Assembly (NCBI RefSeq): GCF_002091675.1
Contig: NZ_BDAE01000023.1
Span: 1 to 64,000 of the forward strand
DNA length: 64,000 nucleotides
Source of the DNA: Pseudomonas luteola NBRC 103146
GTDB taxonomy: Bacteria > Pseudomonadota > Gammaproteobacteria > Pseudomonadales > Pseudomonadaceae
Direction of reading: 5' to 3'
Shown: positions 36,004 to 44,702 of the stretch, in pieces
Position numbering within the stretch: position 1 is the stretch's first letter
Layout of the letters: the number at the start of each line of letters is the position of its first letter
Notes under the pieces: model-generated
Databases searched by the model: none
The model's input: the letters and a program-made list of their open reading frames with translations, nothing else
What the model was told of the DNA's origin: nothing
Position numbers and translations under genes: made by a program

Positions 36004-36302
36004 CAGTCGTCTACCTCGTCCTTCAAAATCGTACCGTCAGTGGCGCTGATTTCCAGCTCGCGCACAACGCCCTTGTCTACCAGAAACTCGATCTCATAGA
36101 CATAAACACCATCTTCCTCCTCAAGCTCCGCCTCCAGCAATGTTGCCTTTGGATAGCGCGCATAAGCCTGGTTGATAAGCTGCTCAAGAGGACGAATTCT
36201 TCCTTCCTGACGAAGCCGCAACGCCTCATCCTGGTCAAGGTCGCGAGCGATTGAAAGCCCGCTGGCTGACAGCAATGTCAATACCAGCAGGCCTTTCATC
36301 AT
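36003..36302 (-). CDS. exported PepSY-domain protein (second of two)
   Basis: A 99-residue periplasmic protein: signal peptide [19 protein letters not shown], then one PepSY-type domain with alternating strands ([41 protein letters not shown]). The acidic character fits a metal or peptide-binding role. The longer in-frame reading from 36377 overlaps the upstream PepSY gene and would bury the signal peptide, so the start at 36302 is used. It is a paralogue of the adjacent gene. Confidence 0.88.
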   Translation of the reverse strand: MMKGLLVLTLLSASGLSIARDLDQDEALRLRQEGRIRPLEQLINQAYARYPKATLLEAELEEEDGVYVYEIEFLVDKGVVRELEISATDGTILKDEVDD

Positions 36303-36316
36303 GCTGCTACCCAGGC

Positions 36317-36625
36317 TCAATCGTCCTGTACATCCTTGAGCACTTCGCCCGTTGCGGCATCGAGTTCCAGATCCCATGTCACACCTTTCTGGTCACGTAA
36401 CTCAACCTGATAGATATAGCGTCCATATTCTTCTTCCAGCTCAGTGTCGTGAGTCGTCGAGCCAGGATGCTTGGCGATAGCCGCCTTGTTCAATACGTCG
36501 AAGGATTTGATGGTACCTGCATCACGCAGCTTGAGCGCTTCGTCAGGTCCCAGGTCGCGGGCTTGGGCCGCACCGGCCAGGGCGGTCAGGCTGGCAGCGG
36601 CAATCAATGTAGTCAGTGCTTTCAT
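36317..36625 (-). CDS. exported PepSY-domain protein (first of two)
   Basis: A 102-residue protein with a signal peptide ending at AQA (about residue 22) and one PepSY-type domain. The C-terminus DLELDAATGEVLKDVQDD parallels the downstream copy. A GAGGA Shine-Dalgarno lies before the ATG. First gene of the transcript PepSY - PepSY - regulator - kinase. The BqsR-type box lies about 50 bp upstream, so it is probably a direct and autoregulated target. Confidence 0.9.
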   Translation of the reverse strand: MKALTTLIAAASLTALAGAAQARDLGPDEALKLRDAGTIKSFDVLNKAAIAKHPGSTTHDTELEEEYGRYIYQVELRDQKGVTWDLELDAATGEVLKDVQDD

Positions 36626-36673
36626 GTGTATGTCCTCACGGGTTATTCAGTGAGTTCACCTTAACGAGGCAGC

Positions 36674-36689
36674 CTTAATTCAGCCTTAA
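36674..36689 (-). promoter_or_regulatory. BqsR-type direct-repeat box TTAAG-N6-TTAAG
   Basis: On the minus strand TTAAG GCTGAA TTAAG reads exactly as the TTAAG-N6-TTAAG repeat reported for P. aeruginosa BqsR. A third TTAAG lies at 36660-36664. The repeat period is 11 bp, as expected for an OmpR-family dimer. It precedes the PepSY-PepSY-bqsRS transcript, which supports autoregulation. The seen repeat is certain; the binding protein is inferred. Confidence 0.68.
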
Positions 36690-36797
36690 TCTCATTTTGG
36701 AACTACATGGTCAGCCCAACGGTCTTTCGCAATCAATGCCATACCTGCTCGCATTGCGGCGGTGCGTTTGTATACTGGCTGTCCGTATGGAGTCCTC

Positions 36798-37880
36798 ATG
36801 ACAGCTATTCACATCAAATCTCCTTCCCTCGTTATCCGCGCGGGCACGCAGGCGCTGGCGAATATTCGCCAACAGGGCCTGTCACCCGCAGACGTAGGTA
36901 TTATCCCAGGCGCAGCAGGCGGCCCGAAAGCACTAGGCTTGCAAGGGCTAGACATCGCGCTGTTTGGTGAATGGCTGCCTCGCTCACCACGGGTGCGCGC
37001 ATTGGTTGGCGCATCCATTGGGGCCTGGCGCTCCGCATGTGTCTGCCTACCGGATCCGGCAGACTCATTACGCCGGCTGGGCGACCTCTATACCGGATCG
37101 CATTTTCCCAAAGGTATTGGAATCAGGCAGATCAGTCAGATTTGCGAAAGCATGCTGGATGAACTGCTGGGAGGGCGTGACGAGGCGATTCTGACCGCAC
37201 CAGGCTATCGCCTGAACATCATGATTGTTCAGGCATTGGGCCCTCTGGCCAGTGACCAGCGCCGAACATTAAGCCTTGGCCTGGGCGCTGTGATCCGCGA
37301 CAACCTGATAGCACGGTCTCGTCTGATTCGCCATTTCAGCCGTATCGTGGCCCATGATTTGCGCCAGGCGCCGCCGCTGGATGAACTGAATGATTTCCCA
37401 ACGCAGTACCATGCGCTTCGCCCCGACAACCTTCGCCAGTCGTTGCTGGCGTCAGGCTCCATTCCACTGGTCATGGAGGGCGTAACAGATATCCCTGGCT
37501 TTGGCTCCGGTACTTACCGTGACGGGGGACTGCTCGATTACCATCTGGATCTTCCCTATCGCGGGAATGACATTGTGCTCTATCCACATTTTATCGATCG
37601 CATCATTCCTGGGTGGTTCGACAAGAGCATCTTCTGGCGCAAGGCCAATACACATAACCTGCGAAATGTGGTGCTACTGGCACCCTCACGGTCTTACCTT
37701 GAGCGGCTACCTGGTCGAAAGCTTCCCGACCGCAAGGATTTCACCCGTTATGCAACCGACCCTGCCACACGGCAACGTCACTGGTATACAGCCATGGCGG
37801 AAAGCCAGCGGCTAGGTGATGAGTTTTTGGAGCTTGCCGAAAGCGGTCGGTTAAAGGATCAGATATTGCCTCTCGTCTAG
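36798..37880 (+). CDS. patatin-like phospholipase family protein
   Basis: A 360-residue protein with a patatin-type Ser-Asp dyad. The nucleophile elbow is GASIGAWR (near residue 80) and the aspartate is in YRDGGLLDYHLD (near residue 250). PGAAGGPKALG near residue 40 may serve as the oxyanion loop. No signal peptide or membrane segment is seen. Lipid acyl hydrolysis is the family activity; the substrate is unknown. GGAG lies 6 bases before the chosen ATG; 12 extra upstream residues are not needed. It is divergent from the PepSY operon. Confidence 0.82.
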   Translation: MTAIHIKSPSLVIRAGTQALANIRQQGLSPADVGIIPGAAGGPKALGLQGLDIALFGEWLPRSPRVRALVGASIGAWRSACVCLPDPADSLRRLGDLYTGSHFPKGIGIRQISQICESMLDELLGGRDEAILTAPGYRLNIMIVQALGPLASDQRRTLSLGLGAVIRDNLIARSRLIRHFSRIVAHDLRQAPPLDELNDFPTQYHALRPDNLRQSLLASGSIPLVMEGVTDIPGFGSGTYRDGGLLDYHLDLPYRGNDIVLYPHFIDRIIPGWFDKSIFWRKANTHNLRNVVLLAPSRSYLERLPGRKLPDRKDFTRYATDPATRQRHWYTAMAESQRLGDEFLELAESGRLKDQILPLV

Positions 37881-37942
37881 AGCGACGAACCGGCTACTAG
37901 CCCTGCGGTCTTCATAGAAAGCAGTCCACAGCCGGTGTTTTC

Positions 37943-39052
37943 ATGTCAGAGAGTGCCTCATTTATTCCCCCGACCGCCGAGGGTACGCTGCCCGCCCCTG
38001 GAGACGAGCGCGACGATACCGGTACAGCCCTGTGCCCCCCGCTACCCTCGGACCTTCACTATGTGGATGACACGCAGCCGGGCCTGCGGCGAAAAAAGCT
38101 GCGCGGGAAATTTATCTACCTGGATGCCCAAGGCGAACGTATTCGCGATCAGGCTGAAATTGACCGCATCAACAAACTGGCCATTCCACCCGCCTATACG
38201 GATGTCTGGATCTGTGCCGATCCTTGTGGCCATTTACAGGCAACGGGGCGGGACGCCCGAGGACGCAAGCAATATCGATATCACCCACGTTGGCGCGAAA
38301 TCAGAGACACTGACAAATACGAACGGATGCTGGAGTTCGGCAATGCCCTTCCCAAACTGCGCAAGCGGATAGAAGAGCATCTGGCGCAACGCAAGCTGAA
38401 CCGGGAAAAGGTCATGGCGACCGTTATCAGCCTGCTGGACGCCACCTTGATTCGCGTAGGCAATCAGCAATATGCCAAAAGCAATAAATCGTACGGCCTG
38501 ACAACCCTGCGTAACCGACATGCAGACGTTACCGGCAATACGATTCGCTTTCACTTCCGCGGCAAAAGCGGCGTCGAGCACAACATCAAGCTGACAGATC
38601 CAAGGCTTGCACGTACTGTCAAGCGCTGCCTTGAGCTACCCGGCCAACACTTGTTTCAGTATCTGGATGAAGATGGCGATCGGCATACAGTCACTTCGTC
38701 AGACGTAAACGCCTACCTGCACGAACTCAGTGGTGCCGATTTTACTGCCAAGGATTACCGCACCTGGGCAGGCAGCGCCTTGGCTCTTTCTACGCTCAAG
38801 TCACTGCGCTACGAAACTCAAACTGAAGCCAAAAAGCACCTTCAGGAGATGGTCAAGCAAGTATCCAGTATGCTGGGCAACACACCAGCAGTATGCCGCA
38901 AGTGTTATATCCACCCGGGCGTCATGGATGCATTTATAGCTGGCGAACTCGGCTCGCTACCCAAGCCGCGCAAACGCAAGGGACTTCGCGAAGAGGAAGT
39001 CGCCCTGCTCATGTTTTTGGAGCGCCTGGTCGAGAAGACGCAGGCAGCTTAG
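37943..39052 (+). CDS. type IB DNA topoisomerase (eukaryote-like)
   Basis: A 369-residue bacterial topoisomerase IB. The N-terminal domain has LRRKKLRGKFIYLDAQG and LAIPPAYTDVWICADPCGHLQATGRDARGRKQY (given in parts by position about 50-115). The catalytic set includes Arg in KYERM and GNQQYAKSNKSYGLTTLR. The active-site tyrosine is in CRKCYIHPGVMDAF near residue 326. It relaxes supercoils by a 3'-phosphotyrosyl intermediate. It is convergent with prmB, with only 16 bp between the stops. Confidence 0.93.
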   Translation: MSESASFIPPTAEGTLPAPGDERDDTGTALCPPLPSDLHYVDDTQPGLRRKKLRGKFIYLDAQGERIRDQAEIDRINKLAIPPAYTDVWICADPCGHLQATGRDARGRKQYRYHPRWREIRDTDKYERMLEFGNALPKLRKRIEEHLAQRKLNREKVMATVISLLDATLIRVGNQQYAKSNKSYGLTTLRNRHADVTGNTIRFHFRGKSGVEHNIKLTDPRLARTVKRCLELPGQHLFQYLDEDGDRHTVTSSDVNAYLHELSGADFTAKDYRTWAGSALALSTLKSLRYETQTEAKKHLQEMVKQVSSMLGNTPAVCRKCYIHPGVMDAFIAGELGSLPKPRKRKGLREEEVALLMFLERLVEKTQAA

Positions 39053-39058
39053 GTATTC

Positions 39059-39081
39059 GAGCCGCCTACTAGAGGCGGCTC
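39059..39081. other. hairpin shared by the 3' ends of convergent topoisomerase and prmB genes
   Basis: GAGCCGCC (39059-39066) pairs with GGCGGCTC (39074-39081). The right arm is the last coding bases of prmB and its stop codon lies in the loop. There is no T-run, so it may block both transcripts or simply protect their ends. Confidence 0.6.
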
Positions 39082-39977
39082 TGGAACAGCGATTGATGCT
39101 CCTGGCACTGCTTGGCAGACAGCAGAAAGACCCCGTGACCGCCCCGCTCGAACTCGAGCCACGTAAAGTCGACTTCAGGATAAAGCGCTTCGACGTGTAC
39201 CTGACTATTGCCCACCTCAACGATCAACGTGCCGGTGTCAGTGAGGTGATCCGCGGCTTCAGCCAACATTCGGCGCACCAGATCCAGCCCGTCTGAGCCA
39301 CAGGCAAGGCCCATTTCCGGCTCGTGGTGATATTCAGCCGGCATATCGGCAAAATCTTCTGCGTCCACATAAGGTGGATTTGACACGATCAGGTCGAAAC
39401 GCTGCCCTGGCAATCCAGCAAACCCATCCCCCTGCACGGTATAAACCCGGTCTTCAAGGTCATGCCGCTCTATGTTCTGCCAGGCGACCTCCAATGCATC
39501 AAAGGAGAGATCGGCCAACGCGACTTCTGCATTAGGGAACGCATAAGCACAGGCAATACCAATGCATCCCGAGCCGGTACAGAGGTCCAGGATTCGAGCA
39601 GGCTCATGGGGTAGCCAAGGCGCAAAGCGGGCATCGATCAATTCGGCAATCGGTGACCTTGGCACCAACACACGCTCATCAACCATAAACGGCAGCCCAC
39701 AAAACCAGGCTTCGCCTAACAGATAAGCCGTCGGAATGCGCTCCTGAATCCGTCGGTGAAGCAGGACGCTCAAGTCGTAGCGTTCATCATCTTCCAACCG
39801 ACAATCCAGGTAGCTGTCAGACATTTCCCAAGGCAGATGCAAGGCGCCTAACACCAGCTGCCTGGCTTCATCCCACGCATTGTCGGTGCCATGGCCAAAA
39901 TAAAGCCCTTCGGCGTGGAAGCGGCTCACCGCCCAACGGATATAGTCACGAAGAGTGCGTAAACGGGATTCGGTCAT
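39069..39977 (-). CDS. prmB: protein-(glutamine-N5) methyltransferase, ribosomal protein L3-specific
   Basis: A 302-residue SAM-dependent enzyme that methylates a glutamine of ribosomal protein L3. The SAM motif is [14 protein letters not shown] and the glutamine-binding motif is [13 protein letters not shown] near residue 203. The N-terminal helical domain distinguishes PrmB from the release-factor enzyme PrmC, and length fits PrmB. Confidence 0.95.
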   Translation of the reverse strand: MTESRLRTLRDYIRWAVSRFHAEGLYFGHGTDNAWDEARQLVLGALHLPWEMSDSYLDCRLEDDERYDLSVLLHRRIQERIPTAYLLGEAWFCGLPFMVDERVLVPRSPIAELIDARFAPWLPHEPARILDLCTGSGCIGIACAYAFPNAEVALADLSFDALEVAWQNIERHDLEDRVYTVQGDGFAGLPGQRFDLIVSNPPYVDAEDFADMPAEYHHEPEMGLACGSDGLDLVRRMLAEAADHLTDTGTLIVEVGNSQVHVEALYPEVDFTWLEFERGGHGVFLLSAKQCQEHQSLFQSRL

Positions 39978-40050
39978 CTAGGGCTCCTTTTCAGCGGCAT
40001 AGTGTAGCCTTGCAGCTCTGCCCACGAAACGTCAGATGCACTCGTCCAGT

Positions 40051-40914
40051 CTAGCGGCGCGTCCTGGCAATCAGGCCACCCAGAACGCCCGTTACACAGC
40101 CGGCCAGCAGACCTCCTACATGAGCGCCATTAGCAATGGCACCAAAGCCAAGCACATCAATGGCGCCGGTCAGGCATATACCCAGCCAGGCAAGCATCAT
40201 GATGACAACGCCCTTTGGCATTCGATACGCCGGGGTGGGTGCCAACAGCTGGAATAACCAGCAATGGCCCAGCAGGCCATAGAGCACACCTGACAATCCG
40301 CCAAACAGTGCCGGGCCACTCCACCAGTACTGCACAAGGTTGGCTGCCAGTGAAAAGAGGACGGTTAACGCCAATAGCATCCACCCCTTTTGACGAAACT
40401 CAATGCGGCGCCCCAGCTCCCAATACCACAGGGAATTCATGGCCAGATGCAAAACGCCAAAATGCAGAAACATGGGTGAAACAAACCGCCACCACTGATT
40501 TTGTTCAAGGGTATAGGAGATGGGATAGAACTCGATGTACGTATCGTAAAGCCGAAAGTCCAGAAAGGTAAGCCAGCGAACAGCCTCATAACGATCGCCC
40601 AACAAGGTAATCGCAGCCACGACCAGTGTGATGATCAGGACGCCTGCAGTTACAGGACTTGCCCGTAGCTGCTCCTTGAAGCCAGGCCGAGTTACAGCAG
40701 GCCGAACATCAGAGATCTCACCGGCCGCGTCCCCCTGCGGATAGCGTGCATACAGGTTACGCACCTCGTCTACCAGTCCCGGATCATTAACCCACACCAC
40801 TTGTGCATCACGCTCTTCAGTCACCCGGTGAGGAATATGCAGACGACGGAGTAGTTGCGTAAACCCTAGCAGGTCCGTTTCGAGCCCTACACGTAACGCA
40901 GGCTGTGCATTCAT
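40051..40914 (-). CDS. rhomboid-family intramembrane serine protease
   Basis: A 287-residue protein with a short cytoplasmic N-terminal domain (1-75), six helices from about residue 88, and the catalytic dyad Ser208 (GGLSGVLYGLLG) and His265 (NGAHVGGLLAG). The HLAMN motif (156-160) and the L1 loop Trp-Arg (WWRFVSPMFLH) are conserved. It cleaves within the membrane; substrates are unknown. Its ATG overlaps the stop of the phosphoesterase gene by 4 bp. Confidence 0.93.
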   Translation of the reverse strand: MNAQPALRVGLETDLLGFTQLLRRLHIPHRVTEERDAQVVWVNDPGLVDEVRNLYARYPQGDAAGEISDVRPAVTRPGFKEQLRASPVTAGVLIITLVVAAITLLGDRYEAVRWLTFLDFRLYDTYIEFYPISYTLEQNQWWRFVSPMFLHFGVLHLAMNSLWYWELGRRIEFRQKGWMLLALTVLFSLAANLVQYWWSGPALFGGLSGVLYGLLGHCWLFQLLAPTPAYRMPKGVVIMMLAWLGICLTGAIDVLGFGAIANGAHVGGLLAGCVTGVLGGLIARTRR

Positions 40915-41882
40915 TCCGCACCTCCTGTTAACGGCACATCGACCCAGACGAATTTCTTTGGATCCAGACGATGCTCCTCATCCAGCCGATACGCCACCAG
41001 CTTTCCGTTGTTCACGGCACTGTAATCCAGACAGGCGAGATTAGGCCGTATCGGTTCAGGATGACCGTCGAGCCAGTAATGCCCTACAAACAGCAGCGGC
41101 TCATCGATGCCATAACACATCAGGCTGGACTTCTCGGTTTCACTTAGCCGCTCGCAGGCCACATCATCCGGCAAACCATCTGGCTGAAAGACAATATCGC
41201 CGTATGTCTGCGGGTCTTCCTCCCAGAATTTGGTTCGGAACCGACCGCGTGTGAAGCCATCACGCCCCGTCATTTTCATGCCGTTGGGCAGCGGCAGGGA
41301 AACGCCATTGAGCAGCCGAGAGCAGGCGCGATTAGCCAGGCTCCCCGGAATGGCCGACTGCTGAATGAATCGCTCATCGATATACCCACCCGGATAGACC
41401 TCATCAATGGCAGCAATCAGGGACGAATCCCAATAGGCATGTACCAGCCTGAAACGTCCGGCATCGATATACAAGGGCAACTCATACAGCCATGTGAGAA
41501 AGTCATTCCACTCCGCAGAATGGTGATCGAACTGCACCAAGGTCGTCTGGATCACCCGCTCGTAACGAGAGGTATGCTCACGAACGTATCGCTTGTGACT
41601 TTCTGGCGGCGCCGGCGTGTGCCAGCTCAAGGCATTGATTTCATGGTTACCCAGCAGGCACATTGCCTGGCCTGCCTCCACCATGTCACGAATGCAGTGC
41701 AGCGACTCTCGCACATGAGGCCCACGATCAAGGATGTCCCCTAGAAAGAGCGCCATCCTTCGCGGATGCTGCCAGACACCGTTGTGTCGGCGATAGCCCA
41801 TTTGGTCCAGCAAACGTTCAAGCACATGAGCGCAGCCGTGAATATCGCCTATCAGGTCATAGCCACGATCAGGGTCAAGCAT
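40911..41882 (-). CDS. calcineurin-like metallophosphoesterase
   Basis: A 323-residue protein of the bacterial Ser/Thr-phosphatase-like group. The metal motifs are GDIHGCAHVLERLL near residue 12, GDILDRGPHV, and GNHEINALSWH. Further His ligands include LVHAYWD and VGHYWLDGH. Substrate unknown. The ATG at 41882 shares one base with the nadK stop (TGATG), so nadK, this gene and the rhomboid gene form one unit. Confidence 0.9.
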   Translation of the reverse strand: MLDPDRGYDLIGDIHGCAHVLERLLDQMGYRRHNGVWQHPRRMALFLGDILDRGPHVRESLHCIRDMVEAGQAMCLLGNHEINALSWHTPAPPESHKRYVREHTSRYERVIQTTLVQFDHHSAEWNDFLTWLYELPLYIDAGRFRLVHAYWDSSLIAAIDEVYPGGYIDERFIQQSAIPGSLANRACSRLLNGVSLPLPNGMKMTGRDGFTRGRFRTKFWEEDPQTYGDIVFQPDGLPDDVACERLSETEKSSLMCYGIDEPLLFVGHYWLDGHPEPIRPNLACLDYSAVNNGKLVAYRLDEEHRLDPKKFVWVDVPLTGGAE

Positions 41883-42766
41883 CAATCATTCCCCAGACGG
41901 CTGCTCCAGCCGAGCTTCGTCCGGCAAACCTCGTAATAGTTATGATCCAGTGGGTGGATGAGTCGCAGTTTGTGCGGCTTTTTCTGGATGGTTACGACGT
42001 CACCAGGCGCGCAATTAAGATGATTCTGTCCATCACATGAGACCTGCGGATAGATCTGCATGTTCGGCGAGACCACGATTTTCAGCTCGCTGTCGCCACT
42101 GACTACAATGGGGCGGCTGGACAAGGTATGTGGGTACATCGGCACGATGACAATCGCATCCAGTTTGGGATGCATGATGGGCCCTCCGGCTGACAGCGAG
42201 TAGGCTGTCGAGCCTGTGGGTGTCGCGACGATAAGCCCATCGGCCTTCTGAGCGCAGACGAACTTGCCATCGATATGCAGGGCAAACTCGATCATGCGGG
42301 TCGATTTGCCCGGATGCAGGACAACATCATTCAGAGCATCGGCCTGACCAATCGTTTCTCCCTCACGGCAGACAAAAGCATCCAGAAGAAAACGTGTCTC
42401 GACGATATACTGCCCCTCAAGCACCTCGGCTACCTTGGTCTCAAGCTCATCCGGGCGAATATCGGTCAGAAAACCCAGATTGCCACGGTTGATACCCAGA
42501 ACAGGTACACGCGGGCGCGCCAGTACACGTGCCGCCCCCAGCAGACTGCCGTCGCCTCCTACCACAATAACCAGATCGCAGATCTCGCCCATGGTTTTAC
42601 GCGAGCAGGTTTCCAGACCGTGACCGGGCATGACCTCGGCGATGATATCTTCCAGGATCACATGCAGGCGCCGCGCCAATAAGAATGTTTTGAGCCGGCG
42701 AATGGTATCCAGCACTTGAGTGCTGCCCAGACGGCCGATAATGCCGATTTTCTGAAAAGAGTCCAT
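41882..42766 (-). CDS. nadK: NAD kinase
   Basis: A 294-residue enzyme that phosphorylates NAD to NADP. The catalytic motif GGDGS is at residues 70-74, NRGNLGFLTD near 95, and the second glycine-rich site ATPTGSTAYSLSAGGPI near 180. Length and sequence match the E. coli enzyme group. It is divergent from the DUF1853 gene with a 106-bp gap. Confidence 0.97.
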   Translation of the reverse strand: MDSFQKIGIIGRLGSTQVLDTIRRLKTFLLARRLHVILEDIIAEVMPGHGLETCSRKTMGEICDLVIVVGGDGSLLGAARVLARPRVPVLGINRGNLGFLTDIRPDELETKVAEVLEGQYIVETRFLLDAFVCREGETIGQADALNDVVLHPGKSTRMIEFALHIDGKFVCAQKADGLIVATPTGSTAYSLSAGGPIMHPKLDAIVIVPMYPHTLSSRPIVVSGDSELKIVVSPNMQIYPQVSCDGQNHLNCAPGDVVTIQKKPHKLRLIHPLDHNYYEVCRTKLGWSSRLGND

Positions 42767-42872
42767 ACGCGGCCGTAGCCCTTCTATGGCAGGAATGTCG
42801 ATAAATTATGCGGGCAAGCGGCAAGGCACAGCAAACCGTACGCCCTTGTCCAACTCGGCGTATGCTTGAGTA

Positions 42873-43766
42873 ATGAGCAATCCATTCCAAGCACTGGCCG
42901 TACTGCCTTATACGCTTCGCCATCCCGCGGTGCGTGATCTGGCCTGGGTAATCATCTCTCCCCCCATCCTGGACCGAGCCGAACAACGTCATCCCTTGGC
43001 TGCAAGCGATTGGACAGCAAACCCTGGCAAATTAGCCGCCTGGCTCCATGAACTTGATCGAAATCCTGCAATGCTGACAGGCTGGCTTACCCAGGGAAGC
43101 GACCGTCGCCTTGGACGGTACTACGAATTACTCTGGCAATTTGTTCTCACCCATGCCCCTGGGGTTGAGTTACTAGGGGCCAATCTGCCGCTCCGTACGG
43201 CGACTCATACGCTGGGTGAACTTGATCTCCTGATCCGCGATGATGAAGGCGTTCATCATCTTGAAGTAGCAGTTAAATATTATCTGGCAACAGGCCTTCC
43301 GCAATCACCGGAATGGCTGGGGCCGGGAGGCGAAGATCGACTCGAACGCAAGCTAAGTCATTTCCTGAAACGGCAGTTGCCCCTATCGCAATCATCGGAA
43401 GCACGCGTTCTGTTTAAAACGCTCGATATCGCGTCTATCCAGTCCTGGCTATGGATGGGCGGTTATCTCTTTTACCCACCCTCGGGTGCCACACCGTTTC
43501 CCAGCTGCTCCCCAAACCATCTGCGGGGTCTTTGGCAACCTTTTGGTAAAGCGAAACCCGAAGAGGAAACCGTATGGAAACTACTTCCCAAGCAGCGTTG
43601 GCTTGCACCTGCACACCTGGGTGATGGACATGCTCCATTCGACTTCAACGTCGAGCCTTACTGGCCCCGGCTGCTTGTGCACTTTGACAAAGACGGGCAG
43701 GAAGATCGCCGTTTATTCTGGGTACCTGAAACATGGCCTTTTATACCGGAGAAGGCCAAACACTGA
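42873..43766 (+). CDS. DUF1853 family protein
   Basis: A 297-residue soluble protein of the DUF1853 group. The core has LGELDLLIRDDEGVHHLEVAVKYYL near residues 110-135, a run of acidic residues and Lys that resembles the D-ExK pattern of PD-(D/E)XK nucleases. No function is established to my knowledge; a nuclease fold is my inference from that pattern. It is convergent with the next gene with only 4 bp between stops. Confidence 0.85.
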   Translation: MSNPFQALAVLPYTLRHPAVRDLAWVIISPPILDRAEQRHPLAASDWTANPGKLAAWLHELDRNPAMLTGWLTQGSDRRLGRYYELLWQFVLTHAPGVELLGANLPLRTATHTLGELDLLIRDDEGVHHLEVAVKYYLATGLPQSPEWLGPGGEDRLERKLSHFLKRQLPLSQSSEARVLFKTLDIASIQSWLWMGGYLFYPPSGATPFPSCSPNHLRGLWQPFGKAKPEEETVWKLLPKQRWLAPAHLGDGHAPFDFNVEPYWPRLLVHFDKDGQEDRRLFWVPETWPFIPEKAKH

Positions 43767-43770
43767 TCTA

Positions 43771-44700
43771 TTACTTCAACAGCTTTGACAGGTTGTTCTG
43801 CATGGCCCGACGCCCCTGTAATCCGCCCGTATGCAGGGCTATGATGCGTTGTCCGGCTGAAATGTCTCCTGCTTCAACCGCATCGCGAAGCGCCAGCAAT
43901 AGCTTGCCTGTATAAAGTGGTTCAAGCGGTATTTGTGTTTCGGCCTCGAACGAGGCCATAAAGTTGGCCAATGCGGCATCAATACGTGCAAATCCTCCCA
44001 GGCTCGCATCGAGCCAACGGACATCAGCATCAGATTGACCCGCCTCGCGCAGCCAACGCGCGACCTGCTCGGGAACGTTGTAGCGCAGCGGGACAGAGAG
44101 CGTCCCGATAACAGGATGTCTGCCAGACTCTCCTACAGCCAGACCGGCCAGCGTCGTGCCCGTCCCGGCAGCCACCCACAGCGCATCATAATCAGACCAA
44201 CCAATCGTGTTTAGCTGCGTTCTGATATAAGCAACCAGAGGTATACACCCCTGCATGCCCAGCGAGCCGCCGCCCCCTTCGGGAATTGGCAAATAGCCTG
44301 GATAACGTGCCAGCCATTCACCCCAGAACTCGTCATCGCGTCGGGCCCGATAACCTCCGTAACCCAACCAGTGCAACTCCATTTTCCATTTGCGCAGGTC
44401 ATCAACTGTTGGCGTATCCTGCGGCTCGCCTCTCAGGAGCCCTACAGTTTTCAAGCCGAGCCGTTGTCCGGTAGCTGCAAGTGCATGCAGATGATTAGAG
44501 TGCGAGCCACCGAGGCTAATCAACCCTGAAGCCTGTTCGATATGCGCCTGCTGGAGGTAAGCCGTCAGCTTATAACTCTTGTTGCCGGAAACCAGAGGGT
44601 CTACTTCATCAAGGCGAAGCAGTGCCAATCGGACTCCCGCCTTGCTCAGCCATGTGGTTGCAACTTCTTCCAGCGGTGGACTTTTTAACAACAAGTCCAA
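43771..44700 (-). CDS. D-cysteine desulfhydrase / ACC deaminase-like PLP enzyme
   Basis: A 309-residue fold-type II PLP enzyme. The PLP lysine is Lys41 in SGNKSYKLTAYL, and the phosphate loops are LGGSHSNHLHALA and AAGTGTTLAGLA. The family breaks D-cysteine to pyruvate, sulfide and ammonia, or opens 1-aminocyclopropane-carboxylate; which one applies cannot be decided from motifs alone. It starts 2 bp after the stop of the coiled-coil gene and may be co-transcribed with it. Confidence 0.88.
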   Translation of the reverse strand: MDLLLKSPPLEEVATTWLSKAGVRLALLRLDEVDPLVSGNKSYKLTAYLQQAHIEQASGLISLGGSHSNHLHALAATGQRLGLKTVGLLRGEPQDTPTVDDLRKWKMELHWLGYGGYRARRDDEFWGEWLARYPGYLPIPEGGGGSLGMQGCIPLVAYIRTQLNTIGWSDYDALWVAAGTGTTLAGLAVGESGRHPVIGTLSVPLRYNVPEQVARWLREAGQSDADVRWLDASLGGFARIDAALANFMASFEAETQIPLEPLYTGKLLLALRDAVEAGDISAGQRIIALHTGGLQGRRAMQNNLSKLLK

Positions 44701-44702
44701 TG

